Source: Phoebastria nigripes (taxonomy: Eukaryota; Chordata; Aves; Procellariiformes; Diomedeidae). From it: DNA of 64,000 nt. The DNA is taken from assembly GCA_035582835.1 (NCBI GenBank), contig JAYKAV010003376.1:1022372-1086371 (forward strand). The letters are read 5' to 3'. This document shows, one piece after another, positions 39,191 through 50,400 of this stretch; positions within the stretch are counted from its first letter, which is position 1; each line of letters begins with the position of its first letter. The translations under genes and the position numbers were made by a program. Below the pieces are notes generated by a model, which did no database searches, had not been told where the DNA came from, and worked only from the letters and a program-made list of their open reading frames with translations.

Positions 39191-41043
39191 AACAGATCTT
39201 TTAGGAAAATATTTTTATTTCAAAACAGTCCATCAGGGAAAATACACCACAGTCTTTAACCATCCCCTCAAGGACTTGAATCTTCATTTCTTGAACATCA
39301 ATGTCAAGANATTCTGCTCTTTTATGCCCTCCCCTATTATACTGAAAAGTAACCTTCATGTTACTCCATGTTAGTATATTCCTTATGTATGTTCTCAGGC
39401 TGAGATCATGGACTGATGAATCCCCACATATGGTCTCAGGTCATGTCATTCATTCCTTTGCCTGGTGTCTGTTAAACTAAACAAACTAAGCTCCAGGACT
39501 GTCTTGTCACACAGCAATTTTTCTAATTCTCTTCTCATTCTTGTAGTTCTTCAGAATGGGTCGAACGCGTGCCAAACACAACTGTTTACAGATCTATGGA
39601 CTGCACTTGTCTGACTGGCTTTTGAAAAGTTGAATTTCTGAATATTCCAGGTAACAAGTAATAATTTGAGATAGATCCACGATACAAAGAGCACAACTGA
39701 GTGATGACATGGACTCAAAAACCCAGGGTTCTTAGAAACAGAATATTTATCTAGACCTTTTCAGACAGGAATCAGAAATAAAAGTCTGAGATAGACTCAT
39801 TGTTCAAAATATTCTGGTTGGCTGGATCAAGAAAGCTGTGGTTGTCTCCTCCTCCATCTTCAAGATGAAAAAGGACTTGACTGAGTTCTTCTAAGGTAGC
39901 AGTCATTTGACTTCCATGGGAATTTATGAATCCTCAGCTGTGTTGTTACTGTTAACAAGAGCTGACAGTTAAATGCATTTCATTAACAGAAACTAGAATG
40001 AGAATGACAAGACTTTAGCAGACCAGATCTGTAATTGAAAAGGTGACCAATGTAAGGAATAAGAACTGTCTGCTAGGATTGTACTTGCCTCTCACCCACA
40101 CCAATAACAGCATATCTCCTGGATGCAACCTGTCTTTCTTTTACACTAGTTAGCAAAGCATCAGCAAGATGGAGATGTCAAGAACAAACCTATGCCAGCA
40201 TCAGTTCCTCCTTGCATGTCAACAGCAGGAGTAAAAGTAAACCCTACTGGAAAAATTAAAAACAAAAAAGATTTCAGCAGCTGAAAATGTACAGAAGATT
40301 AGCAAAGGCTTAGTAGAAAGTAAAGGAGATAGACTGGCAGTTTGTCAATTGATTCTTTTCAGTCTTGGAAGAGCAGACAGAAGATCTATCCAAGGACAAC
40401 TGCTGGGGTACAAAAATTGCTGGGAGTACTTGCATAGAATAGATATTCTCACTGTGTAGCTCCCTCACTAGCAAGCATTGCCAAAACATTGACTGGGTCT
40501 TGAACATCTGTGGATTTCCAAAACCCACTGAACAAACCTACCTCCAGATGCACAAAATGACAATTTAATCCAGATGTAAAACAACGGGTAGAACCATAAT
40601 ACTGCTCAGCTGCAACAGAATAATGAAAATCCTAGTGCTAGAATTTAAATGATGCTTAAACTGGGAGCTGAGTAGAGCTCCACAGTTTTGCCCAAGAGGT
40701 AAAGAATAGGAGAACAGAAGAACATCTAAAAGTAATCCATTCTGAAGAAACACACCTTTTGGGTCAACCTTCCTTTGCAAATGTATTTTTTCACTGAAAG
40801 CTCCTTCCTTGGGTTCACCAAATTTAGAGTAGTCCTCCTATCAGTTGATATATGAAGGCTATTCAGCCTGATTGTACAGTTAGCTATTGTGTTTCCTGCC
40901 ACCAACGGCGGGGGGGGAGGGGGGGAACATAAAAAAGGAAGAAAACTAACACTATTCATCCTATTATATTTAGTACTCTGTCTTCCCCTGCTATAACAGC
41001 TTGCTTGATTGCCTTGTCCACCTGCTGTGCCACACTCTTTTAG

Positions 41044-41150
41044 CTCTGAAAGCACTTTGGGAAAGTGAGGATCATTTATGATGTACTTGTACAGCACCTA
41101 GCAGAACAGGATTGTGGCTTCTGGTCAACACTGCAGTGTCAACGCATTAT
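41044..41150 (+). repeat. Ancient amniote repeat, 3' tail type
   Basis: The segments gcactttgggaaagtgagga, atttatgatgtacttgtaca and gcacctagcagaacaggatt match the widespread bird/turtle tail 'ctctttgggacagggactgt ... tgtttgtacagcgcctagca caatgggg'. It is followed near 41200-41235 by an AT-rich ttattattaataata stretch, as these tails often are. The family name is uncertain. Confidence 0.6.
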
Positions 41151-43059
41151 CAATCACCTGAACATTCAGGCTCCCTTGCTAACCTATTTCAATTCAAATT
41201 AATATACAAAATTTATTATTAATAATATAAAATGTGACCAGCCTGAGAGGCTTTGCACTTTTCTGTGACATCCTTCTTTCAGTTTTTGAGATTCCCAAAG
41301 ATACACACAACCTTACCATAAGCCCTTCCACAATGCAGCTCACTTGCTGCTTTGCAGAGGATCAGATCACAGCTCAGCCCACTCTGTGAATAGAGACTGG
41401 TCTTGTTTACAAGAAAAACCCATTCTCTCACCCAGCTGTTACTTGGAGAATCAAATGCAAAGCTCCTGCCTCCCTTTCTTCCCCTGGGCATGGTGCAGAG
41501 GCTCCATAGAGGGGTTCAGGCTTTTCCTAGATCCAGCAGAGATGGCAGACTCCCAGGATAACTGCTGCATTAGCCTCAGGGTGCTGGAAAGCGCCAGTCC
41601 TTTTGCAAGCATTTGGATGTCTGAATGGCAGTGATGAAAGGGAGGGGGCAGCTAAGCCCACCCCCCCACCACCACAACAGCATTCCAGTGTTATTAGAAA
41701 TCCAGCTGTTCTCTGCAAACAGGCAGGATTTACTGTTCATATTTTGGTTAAAGAGACAGATGAAATTCCCCTTCCCCATCCATTATCATTGTATAATCTA
41801 TACAATTCATCAGCTCAATGGCCGTGTCAGTAAAGAAAAGGCAAAGGGAGCATTAGTATTCAGAGCACACGCACCACACAAGGCAGCAGGTTTATGATCT
41901 GCGCAACCTGAAATAAGCACGTCTCTTCCCTGGGGACCTGGGTTAACACTGAGTAGCTGCACGTTAAGTCGCATATACTTCTATTAATATACATCCTTTC
42001 CAGTCTGGGAGGGGAAGAAGAGGCAGAATACCTGTCCTGCTCACACTGGCAGAGATGGCTAATGTTTTTGTGGCTCGACACTGTGTGTCCAGAAATGTCA
42101 CATCCCTTTTCTGATCCCAACTCCTCCATGTTGGCAGAACGCTCTTCCTCCAGCTCTTAGGCACCAACCAGGCAAAGCCATCAGCTGCCGATCAGCTGTC
42201 ACATCTACCTCCTCCCAGACTACCCTGACATCTCCTCTCTACCTGGCGTCAGGGGCAGCAGAGAAGTGATCTGCTATGAGATTAATTGCTACCTCTGCCC
42301 TGTCAGCACAGCTATGATGGCTTCTGCATTTATAGGGAGTGGAGAGAGAAAAGGATTTTGTGGACAGTTTTCCACCATGTGTACGTAATGGGGTAGAACA
42401 GTTGCATGGAAACAGCTTATTTCCAGCCTCTGACACCATAAAGCCCCTGTTTTCCTGAATGGACATGTCAAGTCATCCAACTTGTTACCAAGTAGTATAA
42501 ATAATCATTTACTGATGTTAGCGAGTAATAATCCTAAGATAGAGATCATGTAGGCATGGTTGCAGTTGAACACACCAAGAACCATCCAAGAAATCACTGG
42601 TTAATGCTCTCTCTCTCATTTCCAAGATCCCCGGAATAACTGCACAACAGCCACCTAGATCTTGGGCTTCTTCAAAATTGCTTTAAGCCCATCTATACCC
42701 AAGCTGCCACTAAAAAGGGATACCTCTCTGCTCATCCCTCCCTCCTGTCTTGGTCCCATTTTTCTGACTGCACAGGGAGCCATGTGAGAACTGTTTTGTC
42801 AGGCTGGTTTTCTGCAGGATCAGTCCTTTTCTGGCTCACAGCACTGCCACACAAGCACCAGTCCCGGCAAAAAGGAGATGGCAGGGATGCACAGCCAGGA
42901 GGGAAAACAGAACTGAACTGCCCCTTTGGGTACCAGCACACACTTTCCTTAGCTTAAAGCAGCTGTGAAACAGCAGTCTCCAATCTCTCTCTGCTTCAGC
43001 AGAAAAGGCTTGTGTACTAGTAGCTAAATAAAAAGTTTCCTTTACAGCCACAACCTAAA

Positions 43060-43140
43060 TTTTCAAATGAGCACCAGGACTAGTTTTCCAGAGCTCAACA
43101 CCTTGCAAGCTCCTGAAACTCAACACTTAGCCATGTTTCT
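43060..43140. repeat. Possible ancient repeat fragment
   Basis: The segments attttcaaatgagcaccagg, ttttccagagctcaacacct and ctgaaactcaacacttagcc resemble the 'attttcagaggtgctgagca cc' class. The match is weak. Confidence 0.35.
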
Positions 43141-43537
43141 TTTGGGAGACTTCACCTATGAGAATTAACCCAAGAAAAAAAGGTATCTTCTCCAAAGAGA
43201 GAAGAGGAAACATCACAACTCCGAACCACTTAGAGATACTTTACTGCAAAGAGTGAAAACAAGGCTCTTCCAAAGTCCCAAAGAGATTATGGTGTCTGGA
43301 AGCCAACGTGCTGACCAAGACATGTGAGTGGGAACTTTGGGCAGGTGTCTGCCTTTACACTCCCCAGAAGTGACGTACATCCTCAGATTATTTAATGTTG
43401 TTCTATTAATACAATATTGTTTCAGATAATGGATGTTTATTATTTAGATTTGTCTCAGGATTGTTTTCATGTTACATGACACTGCCCTTAGGACTAATAT
43501 TATAAATTATACAGCAAGCTGCCATCATTTTAAGTGC

Positions 43538-43545
<8 letters not shown>

Positions 43546-43569
<24 letters not shown>
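43546..43569. repeat. Poly-A run, 24 bp
   Basis: Twenty-four consecutive A follow tgctgcaattt. No recognisable retroposon precedes them and no target-site duplication is evident. Confidence 0.9.
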
Positions 43570-44390
43570 GAACAGCTGTCACCCAGGAAAAGAAAACAAC
43601 AAAAAAGCAACCTAAACAAACATTCCCTTAGGCTGCTATTGTTTTCCTAATAACTTGGATGGGATTTCCTCCTCCCCACCCACATAGCGGCAGTTGGAAA
43701 AGGACTTTTCTATTGATAGGCGATAAATCCTTCCCCGGTGAACTGAGGGTGAGTACTGAACCCCTCACTTGTATAACATGATAAAACTTGACTACAAGGT
43801 AGGGGACTCTTGCAGAGATCATGGAAATGATCACTAGTTGCTGGTGATCTTGTGTAAATGGGTACAACTTCAGAAAATCCCAGGATCTCTGTCCAGAAAA
43901 CTCTTCATAAAGAATTAATCCCTCAACTGCCTTCCCTGACAGCTGGTGAATCTGTAGGTCTAGGTGAGCAGATGTTGCTGAAATGTGGGGCTGGGAGTGG
44001 GGAAAGGAATGTTAGTTACATTGGAAAAGATTCAGAGATGCTGTTTGGGGTGGAACAATCCAAAACTGGGATACATGCTAATCACATGCCGAGCCTTCCT
44101 ATGCTCACAGACAGCAGGCAAAACACTTGCTCTCCCTCTTGAGGTTGTTCANCTAGAAGGAACAATAGGTGCTCTCACTAAGGCAGAATTTGATCTCTAA
44201 TTGGTCATTTCTACAGTTAAGGAAAATATTTCTCCTCTTGACTTGTAGTTTCCATTTTTCACTTAATTGCTGCAAAGACAAACCCTGCTGGCATGAACCA
44301 GCACTGAAGGGTAACCTGTAAAGCTAAAATACAAAAGTAGCCTGGCTCTGCCCCCTGGACCAACAGGAGGGTCTCGGTTCTTCTCGAGAG

Positions 44391-44764
44391 TCATAGAATC
44401 ATAGAATGGTTTGCATTGAAAGGGACCTTTAAAGGTCGTCTAGTCCAACCCCCCTGCAATGAGCAGGGACATCTTNAACTAGATCAGGTTGCTCAGAGCC
44501 CTGTCCAACCTGACCTTTAATGTTTCCAGGGATGGGGCATCTACCACCTCCCTGGGCAACCTGTTCCAGTGTTTCACCACCCTCATTGTAAAAAATTTCT
44601 TCCTTATATCTAGTCTGAATCTGCCCTCTTTTAGTTTAAAGCCATTCCCCCTTGTCCTATAGCTACAGGCCCTATTAAACAGCCTGTTCCCATTTTTCTT
44701 ATAAGCCCCCTTTAAGTATTAAAAGGCTGCAATAAGGTCTCCCTGGAGCCTTCTCTTCTCCAGG
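44391..44764 (-). mobile_element. CR1 LINE, 5'-truncated 3' end
   Basis: The plus strand begins tcatagaatcatagaatggt and runs through aaaggtcgtctagtccaacc, catctaccacctccctgggc and cttgtcctatagctacaggc to about ttctcttctccagg. This is the reverse complement of the CR1 3' end, whose terminus is the 8-bp repeat ATTCTATG (two copies here). The element therefore lies on the minus strand, in sense with AGBL4, and is truncated to about 370 bp, as most CR1 copies are. I see no convincing target-site duplication, which is normal for CR1. It is much better preserved than any other interspersed repeat in the window and is the main evidence for an avian source. One N sits inside it at 44476. Confidence 0.95.
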
Positions 44765-46055
44765 AAGTCAGGAGAGTACTGCCAAGTACTACAGTAACTC
44801 CATGCTAGCCAGGAGTCAAGACAGAGAAATCTCTTCCAAAGTAACTCCCAAAGATGGGGAAGAATGGAGGAGTCTAGTTAGGGAACAGCCCCACTCAATA
44901 ACTGATAGCACGAGGACAGCTTGAATCCCCGTTTATAGCCTCAATTGCATGGGTGTCCGCAGGGCTGGATGCAGCTCTTACATCCCAGGACAGGATAATT
45001 CAGGCAGGGCTGGAGCTGAGCTCAACCTCATCAACACTTCAGGTTCTGGGATTTGCTCCCAAATGAGTCGACAACTCAGTGATGCTGCTCGCAGCGCAAA
45101 TATAATGCAGACAAAGGCAGCACAGTTCACACTAAGCTTCGGCTGCTCTTGATTTCTGCAAGGAACCACACCTTTTGTTTGGGCCAGTACTTGTGTTATG
45201 GAGCGAAAACTAAACAAAGGGCAAGGGCAGGAGGGGAAGAAAGCCCACAGAGAATCAACACACTCTCCTGAGTCACAGCCCTCATTGCAAGAGACGATTC
45301 TGACCACTTCCCTGAACTAGACCTTCAGCAAAGCAGCAGTATCACTAATTTCATTTGGGGGAAGGGAGGAGACAAAGCCTTGGGAATTGGAAGCTGCATT
45401 GTCACCATTGCTGACAGCTACACAAACATTTTCCATACCACAGACCATCTTCTCTTGGGATAAATGCCCCATGGACACCTCTCCTGTCCCTTGATACTGT
45501 GCTGACATCTCCCCTCCTTCGAGGCACTTTGGGACAGCATCCTTAGGGCAACTGCTAGGGTGGGAGGATCGCTTTGGTGCATTTGCAGCTAGGTGCAANG
45601 CATGTTAGAAGCTAACAATATGTCATGTAAGCAGGCAGCTGCCTGAAGACCACCAATAAAAAAAGCCAGTTACAGGCATGTCTTGCACCTGTTGCTGGAA
45701 ATAGCTCAATAAACTGTACCAGCAGATGGCACTTACAAATACACGGCATGTTTCTTGGGTTGTGTCACAGCCACAACTTCCTGTGTCTGACAAATAGCTT
45801 TTTCAGAGCAGCCCTCCAGTCTTTTGTATCAGTTCTTAAATGCCATGGATTGCGGCCTGGCAACTGCTGTTCGAGAAATAGAGCTCAGCTCATTACAACA
45901 TTAGGCAGAGACCAACTCAGCGTGTCTCTCCCTTCTCTCACTTGCAAAACTAACAATAAAGCATTGCTTTGATTGCATGGGTATATTTAAAGATATCATT
46001 TTTCTAAACAATACTACTTGGTACCTACNTAGTGCCTCGAAGCCAAGGAATGCAA

Positions 46056-46119
46056 CGTGGTTTTTTTTGTTGTTGTTGTTGTTTGGGGTTTTGGGGGGTG
46101 GTGGTGGTGGGTTTTTTTA
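46056..46119. repeat. G/T-rich low-complexity tract
   Basis: The tract is gttttttttgttgttgttg, then ttgtttggggttttgggg, then ggtggtggtggtgggttttt. It contains (GTT)n and (GGT)n units and several G runs. An A/C-rich tract of the complementary type lies at 46255-46302. Confidence 0.9.
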
Positions 46120-46254
46120 ACACATTAATAAATGTAGCTCCACAGCTAATTTTAGATATATGAGACCTAATTATTCCTAAATTGCAGATGNGTAAACCAA
46201 AATAAAAGATCTACAGCAAATTGGATGAAGTTTACTAAGTAATTTGCAGAATTT

Positions 46255-46302
46255 AAAAAAAAAAAACCAAACAAAACAAAACACAAAANCAAACAAAAAA
46301 CC
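46255..46302. repeat. A/C-rich low-complexity tract
   Basis: It starts with an A run and continues accaaacaaaacaaaacac aaaa, with one N at 46289. It is roughly complementary in composition to the tract at 46056-46119, about 140 bp away. Confidence 0.85.
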
Positions 46303-46639
46303 ACTGGAGACTTTGGTCCTTTGTTTGCTGCTATGAACAAGAACTCAAATCACCAGAGATACAAGCCAGACTTAAAAAAGAGGAAAGAAAAAAAAAAGAG
46401 AAGAAAGCGCAATATGTTTAGTTACTTAACTGAAAGTAAAGCTAAGAAACCCAGATGGGATTATTCAGACCTAAGATCAGCTATTCAGGAGGGGAGGAAA
46501 AGAAACAAACATTTCAACCAAACTGACATTAAGACCCCTGTTAATTACAAATACATTCTAGAAGACAAAAACATGCAAAAAATAAAGTCAGTGAAGGTCA
46601 AGAATAGGCTCCCACAGCAACGCACAGACATAAATGGCA

Positions 46640-47330
46640 CTTAGGTACAAAACTGATTCACTTGGCTGGGATTCATGAGTTGGGTGCTTATTCTCTGCAT
46701 AACGGCTCAAAGGTAATAATCACAAATGGTGCTATTTAAATGGAAAATAAATAGCCCTGTCTCTTTAAGGACATCATGTCTCATTCTCAGCGGAATAATG
46801 GCAGATATAAAAAAGCTATGATTTCAATATTTCTCATTATGACTTCTCTCCCTGCTCGTCTAAAAATAAAAGGCTACTCTGTAGTCCCAGATCAATCTAA
46901 CTAAAAGAGAAGGGTTCGCTTACAACAACAAAATAACAGCTCTGACACTAGTTACATATTCATCACATGTGAAAATGGCCCCATAATGCTGCCTTCAAAT
47001 CCTTCCAACAAGTTCTATTGAATTAGGTTGGGTTTGGATTTTTTTTTTTTTCCTTGCACCAAAAGCAAAATAAATATAGCTTTATTTAACGCTACTAAAA
47101 GGTTCAGATTCAGCTGGAACCCCAAGGCATGTGGCTTTGTTGTTAAAGCACATATACTGACTCTATTGATTGGTGCAGTCCTCTGTGCAAGAGAATTTGT
47201 CACATCAATAGCAACTGAAAAATACTCAGGAGCTGTAATATGGTTTAAATGAGCAATTACCACATCAATATAAAGAGCATTTTCAATGGCAGTAGATAGG
47301 AACCCTTTTGCGAACCTAGTATTTGTTTTA
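46640..47330. promoter_or_regulatory. Candidate conserved non-coding block
   Basis: A long AT-rich, repeat-free stretch of mixed composition includes aaatggtgctatttaaatgg, ataatggcagatataaaaaa and gcaattaccacatcaatata. It resembles conserved intronic sequence rather than decayed repeat. An open minus-strand frame (47015-47419) overlaps it but shows no domain. No comparison was possible. Confidence 0.22.
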
Positions 47331-47479
47331 AGATAAAGGGTGACAACTTTTTTTACAAGGAAGCGTTTTTTAAGTAATGGTGAGCAAAACAGCAACCACT
47401 GTAACTGTCTTACGATCACAGCACTCTCTGGGCAATAAAAGCCACAATGGAAAGAAAACTTCCAAGCAGGAAAGGAATG

Positions 47480-50400
47480 GTAATGCTATGAGCCAGATGG
47501 ATGTAAGGGCCAGAGAAAACCTCTGCTGCTCGCTTGCCTCCCTGGTCTTTTCCATTGCTGCTGCCCAGAGCACACCTGTGTCACAGCTGCAGATCCACCC
47601 TGGGCTTTGCTTTCCAGGGCCTCAACCTAGTACACTGCATGAGCTGGGAGATCCAAACCAGATGCAAACACACGCAGGACATGGGAGGAAGACAGCACAG
47701 AAAATTCCTGACCTGTCCTCAATGCCAAGCAAGAGCTGGGGGAGGAGAAAGCTTCTGCCATGCCTCACCCTCTCCCCCAGCCACGTGGGAGAAGGTGATA
47801 CAAGGAAAGGGGCATTCCCTCACTGTGGCAGGTCTCCTTTTGTTTGTTTTTTCCCCATTACCAGGGTGGTTGGTCCCGGCCACAGCTATGTTTTTAATCC
47901 AACAGGCTGTCAAAAGACACTGAAGCACTGGAAAGCCACCTCGGATTTCCAATTTTGAGATTGGAAAGGGAGGGGAAGAGAAGAGCTCAGCTGCCACTCT
48001 ACCAGGTGGTCAGCAACGCACTCGGCACCTATGGCCTGCCTCTCCTGTAGTTCTGGCTGTGAAGGGGAACATCATTTGCCTCCACATGAGTCACNGACCC
48101 CGAGCTGATACTAAATGTGATCTAGGCAGGCACAGAGAGAGACTCACTGGCCTAAATAACATGGAATCTAAATTAAGAAGACAAACAAAGTGCAAGAGGG
48201 GTCACTGAGGAGAAGTCCATGAAGCTCACAGCAGGCTGAAGTGGGTGGTGCTCCCTGCGCTGGGGCAGGAGCTGAACAGCCTCAGGCCAGAGGAGACAGA
48301 GAGCTAGTGCTTACCATCTGAGGGCAAACTGGACAAGTACTAGGAAGACAAATCCACTGCACATTACTGAGCAGACAGAAATCCCATGAGTTCAGGAAAT
48401 GTCTGAAACAAAAATCACTGGAAGCTGGGAAAGTACTTGGGGGAAAGCATCTTACGAGCATCTCTTGCTCTTACAAGGAGAGTGGCGCTGTCCACTGCTG
48501 CATTAGCAGATGCTTGTGAGGTGTGACACAGCACGGCTGTTCTCACAGACCCCCTAAGATGTTTAGCCTCTGCTTTGGTCACAGCTGAATTGGAAAAAAA
48601 ATAAATAGGAAGTTCATGGCAAGGAACAAACCTCCATTTTCTGGGATCGAAAAATCCCTGTTTTTCAATAATAAGAAATAGTTCTGTATTTTCAGGGGAT
48701 GCAACATACTTTTCCTGACTTGGTGTATTTTTAGAGTACAATTCTCTCTCAATCACATCCCTTCTTCCCTTGGGTTAATGTACAACGGACATTCTTGTCA
48801 TTCAGGCAAAAATCCCACTAAAGGAAGACGAGAAGCAGCATGTGCTGCAAGTTTTGAAGGAGATGAGAAATTTCACACTATCCTGATATCTTCTGGGTAA
48901 CTGCTTATTTTATGATGACTAATAGGCAATTACTATGGTAATACTGCAATACAACATGTGTGAGGTTTGGGAATGAGAAATTATAGGTAACTACTTTGGA
49001 CTCATTTCTATGGTAACAAAAAGTAATTGTCATTAAATACCAGTTATATTGCGGCTGTACCTGGTAATTATAGACTTTTTTATGCCCAGTAACATAAATA
49101 AAACCAATAAATTTATTCAAAAGGTCCATGGTTGTTTACTTATACGTTGTTATATAGAATACACAATGACAAACGCCTAATTAGGAAAAATAAACTCCAT
49201 CAAGAGCTTCATCTTGCCATCTGAGATGGATACTCTGTTTTTCAATTCAAGGCAATGCATGAATTTCATATGCATTAAATGAAGCTAAGAAAAAAACCCT
49301 TCCCCACCAGAAAAATAGGTGAAAAATAATCAAGAGCTATTATGCAAATGACAGTATGCACGTGAGCAGCCATGTCTCACAACTGGACAAGCGATACTAA
49401 GAACCACATAACATATCCAGTCACTGCGAACATACATATACACATGTACGTATGTAGGTATAGGTATACCCCCCAAAGTGATATTATCAAAGACCAAAAT
49501 CAGCACTTCTCAGTGTTACAACACATAGCTCTGATTTAGAGCTAAAATAATTTGGATAAAGTCCACATATGCTTTTACTGTCAAAAGACCCCTCATAAAT
49601 TACATGTGAACATGAATGTTGAACTTTGACTATTTCTAGAGTCACAGAAATAAAGTCCACAAAAACCTATTCAGGATAAATCTGAAATATTTCATCTGGT
49701 CCAAAGCCTAGTTTTCTGTTTGTATTTCAGACTCTTCAAAAGGGATCTTTAAAAAAGGCCAGTTTTTAAACAAATCATGCTATTAACAAACAAAAACAAG
49801 AGAAGATTGTCCTTTATAAAATGCTGACATGAATCATTTTAAATGTTTCTCAAGCTTTCCCAGCTCCCTTTTTTCACTTGAAACAATTTGCCAAATTCAA
49901 CTCGCTTCCACAAACCATTTCAGTCCTTACAAAACTACGTTGCGGGGGCAAAAATATACCATTTGTCCAAAACACTTCATCCCAACACAGCTTTCATTGC
50001 AATATGGACTCTGACACTGTTTATGGTGAATTTGGCTTTCCAGTCTGGGTAGGACTGGCCTCCTTTACGTGCAACAAATTGCTTTGTTAACCCTCACACA
50101 AACAAGCAGTAAAGATTGTGTTGACTTCAAAAATATCATACCTGACAGTGAAGCAAGAAAGGATTAGAATCAGTGTGTGCCCTCTTCTCCCCATTCACAC
50201 AAATTCTTGCAGTCCCTACAATCAAGCTAGAAGGATATTGTAGCTATTGTAGTGATGACAGTTCAGAGCATTCCAGCTAATTCATGGCTTAATTTACTGA
50301 CGGCTGATACTGTCACAGCTAACCAACTGAAGGCAACACAGAAACGGCAAAGAACGGGAAGCCTTACTGGGTCATGCAACAAAGCCTTTAGCGAATGGTC

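Noticed and set aside
46321..46644. 107-codon Lys/Arg-rich plus-strand frame
   Set aside because: It starts just after an A/C-rich tract and its Lys richness reflects A-rich DNA. No splice or promoter context supports it.
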